NCBI RefSeq assembly: GCF_020080835.1
Contig: NC_058160.1
Span: forward strand, 26,647,152 to 26,711,151
Direction of reading: 5' to 3'
DNA length: 64,000 bases
From: Cotesia glomerata
Lineage: Eukaryota; Arthropoda; Insecta; Hymenoptera; Braconidae
Shown here: one piece after another, positions 54,531 to 64,000 of the stretch
Numbering within the stretch: the first letter of the stretch is position 1
Layout: each line of letters opens with the position of its first letter
Position numbers and translations under genes: made by a program
The notes under the pieces: model-generated
Told to the model about the DNA's origin: nothing
Database searches by the model: none
What the model saw: the letters and a program-made list of their open reading frames with translations, nothing else

Positions 54531-57500
54531 TAAAAATTTATTTTCACCGTTAGATAATTTAAGAAAAAAAAAATAAAATATTTAATGGGAAATTTTTTAA
54601 TAAATATTGATAATAAAAAAATAAAAAATTGGAACTTAAATTAGAATTTGAAAAAAAATAATTTAATTACAATATTTAAAAGTTATGATCAGAAATATAT
54701 TTCTGATAAATAATTTCTGATAAATTGGGCCGATTGAATTTATTATTAGAAAGTAAATGTGTACTTAATTAATATCATAAGTTTTTTCGATAAAAAATGA
54801 CAGATTTTTCAAACAAAAATTACCATTAATTAATGTGTTTTATGAGAACCTAACTGTTTTTTATGTAATTTTAATGAAATAAATCAATGAAAGTCACATA
54901 CGATTTGATATTACAGAAGTCTGTATGTAAAGATATAAATAAGTTGTTAATTTTTTTATTATATTTGACAAGATAAATATGATTGGAACATATAATATAA
55001 AGCACTGAATTTCATTTATTTATGTTTAACAAGTGTCTTGAGAGTCGAGTCGTTATTGAACAATCGGAGTGATGGTAAATTAATATAAACAGTGAACAAT
55101 TTAAAATGTATGATAAGTTTGAAAAGCTTCTGCGAAAATCACTTGTTATCTTAATGCTTAATGTTGAATTGATTTCTGAGTTATAAGTCCTGATACTATC
55201 GAAAGAAAGACTAGGGAGCTTAATTTGAGGTTCGTTTGTGGATAGTATAGAAGACTGATGCAAATTGTCTTTGCCGTAGGCGGTCTAATGTTCATAGTTT
55301 TCTTCCCATTACGTGACTGATAAGACTTTTTCCGTACATTTACGGAGAAAATAAATTTAACGAGTTGGTAAGTAGAATATTATTTTAAGCTTCATTTATT
55401 CTGGAAATTTTCTGATATTAGTTTTGTAATTGATGCAATATTGATTACTAATTTTTTTTTTTTTTTTTTTTTATTATTTTATTAAAACTTAATTTCATTA
55501 TAGTGATAAATTTATAATTGATTATTGAGTGGTTAAAAAAAAAAATAATTATAATTAGAAATTTGATCATAAAATTTTAAAGAAATAAAAAAAATTTATT
55601 TTCATTTCAAAATAATTTTTTTTTTTTTTTTTTTTTAATTATACAAATTAGATGGATAAGAAATTTTGAGTAAAATTACAATTAAACAAAAATTTTTAAA
55701 ATTTTAAGCAAATTGCAACTGAAAAAAAATTGAAAAATTTAGTCAAAAAATAAAAATAGATGTTGAAATAAAAAAATATCTAAAAACCCTGATCTGATGG
55801 CGAGAATTCAATAAAGCACCGAATTGAATTTGAAAAAGCCCCAGAGCCCTATTGAATCATCAGGGTTGTTATTTTATCACGAAAAAGAAAAAAAAAAATT
55901 GATAGGACCCTTTCACTACAGATAGAAAAAAAATAAACTTGACAAAAGTAACGAGATTCCTGTCAACTTCAATCTATCAATAGAAAAATATAAACCGAGG
56001 TATATAAAGTAGGTAGTTGCCAAAAATGTTCACAACTTTAGATTGAATGATCCATTGTACTTATTTCCAGCCGAATAATTTTCAAAGATAAATACAAAAA
56101 TAAATAAATCTGAAATGTCAAAATACACAAAATTTATTGAATTATTAACTTTATAAATATTTATAACCTTGAAAAGTTTACCGTAAGATGATTTTTGCCG
56201 TATCAATTAAAAGTACTCCGTTGTAATTGAAGATACTTCGATAAAACAACAAGATTGTTGATAAAAGATTACATGACACTTATGATTTTTGCTGTTATTA
56301 TTATTGTTAGAAGATCCTTCATCAAAGTTTTTTGCAAAAAATAAAGAAGCCGTGGAATTACACCGAGAAAAAATTACTTTTACAAAAAAAAAATAGTTTA
56401 ACTGGAGAACTAAATAAATGGCCGATTCGCAATAAAGTTCCTCCTTCATTGAAGAAATTCCAATCTCTTTGGAGTAATTGAGAAAAAAATAAAGTTTTTT
56501 TCTTGATACAAGATACTAATTTAATTAAAAAAAAAAAAATTATGAAACTAATTTTTTAAACAAAAACTTTTAATGAATTTGAATTATCCGAGACATTATT
56601 ATTTATTTTAAGTGATAATCTAACATAAAAAAATGACATATCATTTTTTTCATTGCCTTGTGATATAATAAACACAAATAATAATTCTATTAATAGAATA
56701 AAACAAATTTAATAAAGAAATAAAGTAATATCTTGACATTGCGAAATTCGGAAATTGGATAAAAATTTTTTTCTGGCAGCTGTCGCAGTAATAACCATCA
56801 AGAATGGTCAGACACATGTGATGTTCGAGTTGTAGCTTCTTTTATTGTTCTCTGACTTTTTCTCTAATTATTTTTATATTCTACTCGTCGTTATTTTGTG
56901 AAATATAAAATCTCTCAGCATAAATAATTCATACTTCATAATATTATCCATCAAATCTCCATAAAAACATTTTTAGTCTAAAAGTACACACTTCAATGAG
57001 TTTTTCTATGCTGAATAGAATTGTGAATGTAAGTCATCTCTATTCGCGGAGTTTTTGTTTCGAGTTTTTTTTTTGTTATTACGCTCGAATAAATACCTGA
57101 AAACAAATGTACTTGGCTTTTTTCCCTCATGAAAATAGAATTAACGAGGGAATGAAGTTTTATTATTCAAGAAAACTGCAAATGAATGATTGGAAACTCG
57201 AAAACGGAAATCATTTACTCGAGAATACTCTCGTTAAAATAGCGTTAAAATCTCCTTGTAATTACAATTACAATTACTGATTTAATTATGATAAATATGA
57301 AGAGTGACAACTAATTTTTTTAATTATCTCTATGTTTGTTGAATGAAAATTAATAATGAGTTTTAAAACTCTGGTTTAATTTTCATAAAATCTCATATCT
57401 GCTCACTGAGTCCAAAGTAATTAGTTAATTAGAAAAACATCCTCGTAATTACATGTTTCATATTTTTTTTTTGTATTTTTTTATGAAAAAATTATTATTT

Positions 57501-60500
57501 TTGTATATATAAAACTTTTCTCCGTGCATCCACATTTTTACGAGATTAATTATTTATAGACTGCAATGTGTGTATGTTAGATATTTTACACATCACAGAA
57601 AACACGAGAATATTTTAATAAATTCACAGAAATGTATAAATGTCATATTCATAAATCTACGAGATGGCCGAATAAATTTCAAGTGAAGTCGGAAAACTAT
57701 TCACTTCCGCGAACATACCGGAAATAAAATTAAAGGACTATTCCTTCTAAAAAGTGATTACGGATGTTTAGTTGCTTTACGTCACTTCTGTAACTTTTTT
57801 ATTCGGTTATTGGTTAGTCGACAAAATAATGACGGATTTTTTTTTTTAAATCAGTAAGAGCGAAGTAAGTCTAGTAAAATTAAAAGGTACATTCATTTTT
57901 ATAGCCTTGCTTAATGAATTATTCATTTGATTGAATTAATTTCCGAAGGATGAGTTACCAAAGTTAGGAATTGTTTTGCAGGTACAATATTTTATTACAA
58001 TCTTTCGCGAGAGCAAGAAGTTGTATAACAATGAAACTTTTTCTAAAGCTAATTGAAGTAGAAAATCAGAACCTCAAAGTTCAAGTGTAAAAGTTAATGA
58101 CGGAACTTATTTATCCTAGATTTTTTTAATTCAATTATTAATTGTGCGTTGATACATTATCGTTATTTAAAATAAAAAAATTACATGGTTCAAGAAAAAT
58201 AATTTTGATCTTAATAAAAAAACAATATCCGTTTAATCAAGAATTTTATATTCTTCATTTTAAAAAATATGAAAAATATTTCTTCAGTCAAAATACGAAA
58301 AAAAAATTTCACATAGCAGTTTCATTAATTTCTTCTAAAAAAACAAAAATTTAAAAAAAACGCACTGACATTCGATAGATTTATAAATCCATTTCATAGC
58401 AGAGCGTTTTTTGCTTTTTAATTTTTCTTTGACAGCGACAAATTAAATTTTTAAGTTTCCATTCACCGTACGAGTACAACAAAGTGAATTTTTTAATTAA
58501 AAAAACTGAATATCTCGAAACAAGAATGAAATTTAGACAAAAATATTTTTCTTTAATGAAATAATTTTATTACTAAAAAAGTTAAGAAACAAATTTTCGT
58601 CATTTCTTCATAAACGTTATTAAAATGCCATTGACTTTGATCGAGTACCGTCTGAAAACTAATGTAGTCACGGAATTGATGTTTATACCGGTAATACAAA
58701 AAATATGATCAATATTAATTTACTGTCGCAGTTGATTTTAATAAATGATAATTTGGTTACTTACAAGAACGAGAGCTTTTACGGCCATAACTTTCATGAA
58801 AGTACTCAACTGAAATACCGTTGACGTGATTAGATTAACTTGTAAAAAAATACTGGGTATTATAGCGGTAAAGGTTTCTCCATCTATCTACCCTCCGGTT
58901 CCTAGACGCGATAGCAGTTAACGAGGCTGTAAAAATAAATAAACCCAAAAAAGTAACTAACTTTTGAGGTTGTAAAATAATAAACAATAAATAATAATAA
59001 GAGGACGGTGAGTGTAGGTTAAAAAGCAAGTAGGTGTAAAAATTGGTTGTGAAATTTAACACCCGCATAATTCACTGCTCTCTAAAAAGGTGTAGTGAGG
59101 GATCGCATAGCACATTCCAAGTACCAATTGAAACTCACAATAAACTTTTACGACTAGAACTATTATGTTCGCGGAAGTATTTTACAAAGTCGAGGACTGT
59201 GAGGAAAATTTGTCAATTATTTATAATATTTTCAAGGAATTAATAAAATTTTATTTAGTCTTTTATCTATAATTGTTATTACGGCAATTCAATTTCGATA
59301 TTTCGGAATGAAGGAAATTATTTTTATTTCTTAATGTTCATTCGTAGTCCACGAAATTAAATACTGGGAGTACTTTAAAAAGCACATTATTTCAGTCAAT
59401 ATATTTTCCGGTCGGTGTGATTTATCTCAAGATAAAAATCTTACTCACTTAAATAATATATCTCTTTTTCTTAAAGTGCAACGAGCCTTGGAGCTTAAGC
59501 CATTGCACTTGAACGGTCTAGCCCGCGATAATTCAAACTTCAAATAAAAGATAAAGCGAAAAAAAATTTTAGTCGATAACTGAAAAATAAATCCTTGAAA
59601 TAACATCCATTTGAAGCTAACGCATTTTATTACTGCAAATTTAAAGCACACTTTTTGCTAGAATCAAAATTCAGGAAATATGATATGATTATATATTTTA
59701 AAGTTGCCCAGGAAATAGAAAGCATAGACACATATATTACTTTAATCTCTCAGTGAATAAATCACTGAGAACATTTCTACTCTGATGATTTGTAAGCTTT
59801 TCTATTTTTCCAACAATTTTCTTCGTGGGACATAAATCTGTCTATACATGGAGAAAAAAAAAGTATTTTTTAATATTTATCGTCTAATGATGGATTCTCT
59901 GTTGATCAGTAATGCGATCCTGTAACTGAATTCTGGATCTAAATTTAACTCGCCTTTATTGCGTGTGATATGCTATATCTATTAAGTAAATTAGTAGGTA
60001 TTGAGAACAGTTCCATTCATTTGAGATCCATTTCAACATCAAACAGTGAAATACCGACAAGATAATTTAATTAAACAGCTTGAGCCAAAATTTTTAATAT
60101 TGAAAGAATTTAAAATAATCAGAAAACACCTTAATTAAAATAAGAATTCTGTTCAAGTAAAAATAATTAAAATTTTGGAATAAGAAAATTGAAAAATTTT
60201 CAAGAATTAAATTTTAAACGTCAAAATTTAATTGTTCCATGGAATTCCAATGTGCACATTCAGAAATGTAACTACATTATTATAAACTTCAGAGAAACCA
60301 GAGATGAAATGAGCCAAGAATTTTAATAATGATAATAATAGAAATAAATAGAGGAAATAATAATTTTAATAGCAAATTGTAATAATTATGATATTGTTAA
60401 AGGTCAAACTAAGCAAATATTAACACAGATACAATACTAGTTGCACTCATGGTATGTGAACTGCAATATCCTAGAAACGGACATTGTATTGACATACATA

Positions 60501-62868
60501 CATAGGTAATATTATCGTTAAGCAAGCTTAAATATTCATCACACAACCCAATTAAATTTAACTTTTGCAGGATAGTTTGAGATAGAAGTTTAACTTTGTG
60601 TAAAGACCAACTTTTCGATCGAACTCTTTCGCAAATAGTATTATTTAACTAATTTAAGTTAGATCAATGTTTTTGACAGGCTTTTTAATGCTAATATCTC
60701 TCTATATAATAATAGAGCTTTTATAGGAAAAAGATAAGGTTGAGTAGATTGTATGAAAATATACTTTGATGGTATCTTTTCAAAAATATTATCATAAAAT
60801 TAATAGAATTTTCTCAGGAGCTTATTTTACCTTATCGGTATCATTACAGAGAAACATTATATCCCATGGAGAAATATTTTTTTAAAGCTTTTATGTACTT
60901 ATTTTCTCAAAAAATACAACTATAATAATAATAAAATTTGTAATCGAAAATTGACTGATGAATTTCAAGAATTTTGCTATATTATAATTTTATTCATTTT
61001 AAACAAAACAATTTTAATATCAAGGAAATAGTTTAAAGTTAAAGAATTTCTTAAGGAGCCCAACTATTTTAGTCAGTCCAAGCGTCTATGTAAAGTTTAA
61101 AGCTTAATTATACACAAATTAAATCGCCGACATTAGAAAATTTTTTTGTTTAAAAAAATTCGTTTCATCAAAGATTAAATTGACTTAACGAGCAGATGAA
61201 TTCGTTGAAAAACTTTAATCGAGAGAATTTTTATAAATAAACGTTTCTGATAACGAAGTATCGTCAGAAAGTCATCGTTACATCTTCTACATTAATTGTT
61301 TGACCACCCGAGGGTGTGTCCAAAAGGTGCGGATATATATAGTGTCTATGAGACTATAATTTCACAAATTACTACTTTATCTCTTTTATCAATTCATTTA
61401 ATAATTTTTTCTTTATCAATACATTTTTTTTTTTTTTTTTTTAATGGAATTAAAAACCACGCCGCTGTTTATAAAAAGTTAGTCTATTTTTATCTACGAT
61501 AAATCAAATTTTATTTTTATTTTTTAAATAAAAAAAATCTCCACTTTTAAAATTATAATCCAGCAATATTTATGTGATTAAAGAGTTTTATACATTTATA
61601 AGTATTGTCAGTACGATCAGATGTAGTGTAAGAGCACAGTAACACAAACGCGGAAACTCGAGATAAATCCAGTTGCAGTAGAAAATTTTATCATGATACG
61701 CGAGCACAAAGCTCCCGTTGAAAATCGAAATATTTTATACACATAAAAGTTTATCGTGGTATCACTTTGAAAATAAATAAACTCAAGCAAGTTTCAGCGT
61801 AGAGTTGACACGATTTATCTTTTTTTTTATAATAGATAAATATATGTTACATGGCGTTAGTTTTCTAACTTTGAATTTTATCGCTCAGTACAATTGCAAT
61901 TGATGTATATCTCGCAGAAAGATTACGAAAAGTATTAAAATGTGAAAATTTTTCGGCTTAAAAAATTCCATCTGAGCTTTTTTCAATAATAATTATTTAA
62001 AAAATTTTTAATTCATATTTTATATTAAAAAATACAAATAAAATTGAAGTTATTTCTGGAATATTGTTCCGAAAATTATCAAGCATATCTCACGCAATGG
62101 TTAAATTAAGGATGAAGCCATAAATTAATTGATAATACTCTGCATGATTAATATCATCATGTAAATGATTTTCCGGGTGAATATCTATTTTATAATTAAA
62201 TTATTTGTCGATCTTACTGAAGGCGAACGCAATTTATTAGCGTTAAATGATCAATATAGAAGCATCCATTAATATGCATATATCTATCACTATTGAAATT
62301 CTAGAGATACTTCCGATTTTAATTTAGTAAAAAAAAAGTATAGTGATTATCCATAATTGTTTTTAATAATTCAATATTTGCTCGCGAATAATCCTTCTTT
62401 TGTGTAAGGATTATAATTAACTATTATTAAAGAGCGGAACAATCCGAGTAATCTACTGGAGTATTTTTTTAATAAAAAAAAGCTTTATTATTTTTACTTT
62501 ACACAGTATAAAATTATGTGTAAAATCAACACGAATTTTATGTTAAATACGGTCGACACAAAATTTTTGTTGAAATTCAACAACAAAGTAACACACCTTA
62601 TGTTATTTTAACACAAAAAATTATGAACAAAGACCGTATCCAACATAAATACACAATATTTTTTACTGTTTAAACATTCAAAAAATAACAAAACTGAAAA
62701 TCAATATTAATATATTCAAATTTATAGAATATGCAAGAAAACATTCACCGGAATACATTAGAGTGATTTTAAGCAAATGAGCTTTTTAATGGCAATGGCG
62801 ATGAGGGTTCATCTCCATGTTTAATTGATAAAAGTGTCGAGATTTAAGGCTACTTATTTTGATTGCAG
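54531..62868. other. Eight kilobases without a recognised gene
   Basis: AT-rich, with long poly-T runs near 55450, 55620 and 61425. All ORFs are under 85 codons and none shows a family motif. It also contains the diverged MITE at 62502-62670. It may be intron or intergenic DNA. Confidence 0.5.
62502..62670. mobile_element. Diverged CACAGTA...TACTGT MITE, copy 3
   Basis: CACAGTATAAAATTATGTG ... AATATTTTTTACTGTT, with internal AACACAAA/TTTGTGTT palindromes. Older relative of the copies at 43573 and 50245. Confidence 0.5.
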
Positions 62869-62945
62869 ATCACAGCGACTTTATCTCCAACAAGATTTGC
62901 CAGGATAAACTGGAGAAGCGAATAAATAGCACCATGTCTGCGCAC
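62869..62945 (+). CDS. Candidate internal exon of an unidentified gene
   Basis: Between a good acceptor (TTTTGATTGCAG) and donor (CAC|GTGAGT) lies 77 nt open in only one frame, phase 1 in and phase 0 out. It encodes DHSDFISNKICQDKLEKR then INSTMSAH. It is less AT-rich than the DNA around it. The peptide is not recognised. If real, the rest of the gene lies to the right of the window, with a first exon possibly near 54.4 kb. Confidence 0.4.
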
Positions 62946-64000
62946 GTGAGTTAATTAGCACTATTTTCATAGTATAAAATGTCACACCCATGAAAAGTTA
63001 TTCTCTACAAAGAATTACCAGCTTTATGTTCCGTCAGCCTTCTAATTTAATTAACAATAATTTTATTTTAGCAACTGAACCGAAACTATTTGAAATTTAT
63101 ACACACTGTGAACAAAATAAAATCTGTTTAATTAATTTTCTACATAACATTTTACTTGTCAGCCTTTTGTATACATTTCAATAGAGCTACTTTATAAAAA
63201 TAATATTTTGTCTGTCATAATAATAATTAATATAATATTATAAATATACGAGTAATAAACTCGTATTTTTTGTTAATTAAATCGAAACAAAATAAGTAAT
63301 CGATATGTCGAGCAAGAAAAATTCTCAATTAACTCCGTATTTATTTATTTATTTATTCATTTAAATTATTCCATTAAATTGAAGTATAGAGTGGTCGATT
63401 TAATTTCCATACTTCCAAAATTAAATGAATAGTTCAATTATCGCGTTATTCATTTAATACTTATTTTTAAACAGCTTAACAATAAATTGAATGAATTTTC
63501 TGAAGCTGAAAATTTCAGGACAATATCTCGAAAAAATTTTCGATAATTGAATTTTTAATTAGTGCATCTTTAGTGTTTAGTAGACAGCCCGGAAATACAG
63601 AATAGATAATATGCATATATCTTATGGAAATTTAACACCTGTTAGACTACTAGCTTCTACCTATTATCTCCAATACGCTATCGAACACGTCAATCGATTT
63701 TCAACAAATTCTCAGACACTTGACCAAGTTCTTTGAATTCCAATTAAACAACACGTCGCCGATTTAATTATTGTTAAATGTACTTATCCACAATTTCTCG
63801 TAAAGATAATTATAATAACTATAGTAATTTTCTCGGTCAACAATATTCCACTAATTAATCTTCACTTGTGTAAGTTCTGGAAAAATAATTAACTATAATA
63901 ACAAGTTGATGAAAGCTATCAATAAAAATTAATTAGGACTTTACTTTGGTCATTCAAAATGTGGTTTGTTAACTAGCCACTCGGGAAATATTTATTAAAA
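62946..64000. other. AT-rich right edge
   Basis: No exon or repeat family recognised; probably intron of the candidate gene at 62869 or intergenic DNA. Confidence 0.45.

Noticed and set aside
1..64000. Integrated viral or polydnavirus segment
   Set aside because: No viral structural, replication or excision motif was recognised; the unusual content is explained by host gene families and small transposons.

Overview
The window is nuclear DNA of an insect. It is very AT-rich, its genes have many short exons with GT/AG introns, and it is crowded with small non-autonomous transposons. The protein families present (an adenylyl cyclase of type 5/6, Hem/NCKAP1, an SLC46-type transporter, a takeout/JHBP-like protein, and a secreted gene with DUF1091-like repeats) and the style of the repeats fit a hymenopteran, perhaps a parasitoid wasp. 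The species is an inference and no marker in the window fixes it.

Layout. (1) 1-6693, minus strand: a secreted multidomain gene. It has a signal-peptide exon, a Gly-rich exon and an acidic exon, followed by six tandem copies of a two-exon module of about 855 bp plus the start of a seventh. It runs off the left edge. (2) 8696-31078, plus strand: thirteen exons of a membrane adenylyl cyclase, from the start of the first catalytic domain to the stop codon. Its 5' half lies outside the window. (3) 16657-20037, minus strand: a complete, uninterrupted 1126-codon Hem/NCKAP1 frame nested in a 12-kb cyclase intron. (4) 34586-38854, plus strand: an eight-exon MFS transporter of SLC46/PCFT type. (5) 45735-51536, plus strand: a six-exon secreted JHBP/takeout-like protein with an unusual helical N-terminus. 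(6) 51537-64000: almost gene-free, with one MITE, one possible promoter and one candidate orphan exon near the right end.

Exon boundaries were set by reading splice sites and checking that phases close. The cyclase, transporter and JHBP-like models all join without a frameshift. The tandem-module gene joins in phase 0 throughout, except for one extra base in module 4.

Mobile DNA: two Helitron families (A|TC...hairpin-CTAG|T), a TTAA-flanked MITE, several TA-flanked TIR elements, long foldback elements, GC-rich hairpins, and an inverted pair of about 1.2-kb TIR elements that carry a small Cys-containing ORF. Several insertions are nested and can be dated relative to one another. The most unusual locus is the tandem multidomain secreted gene at the left end. 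The genes do not form an operon or pathway. Their link is physical: Hem, and probably the tandem-module gene, lie antisense within cyclase introns.
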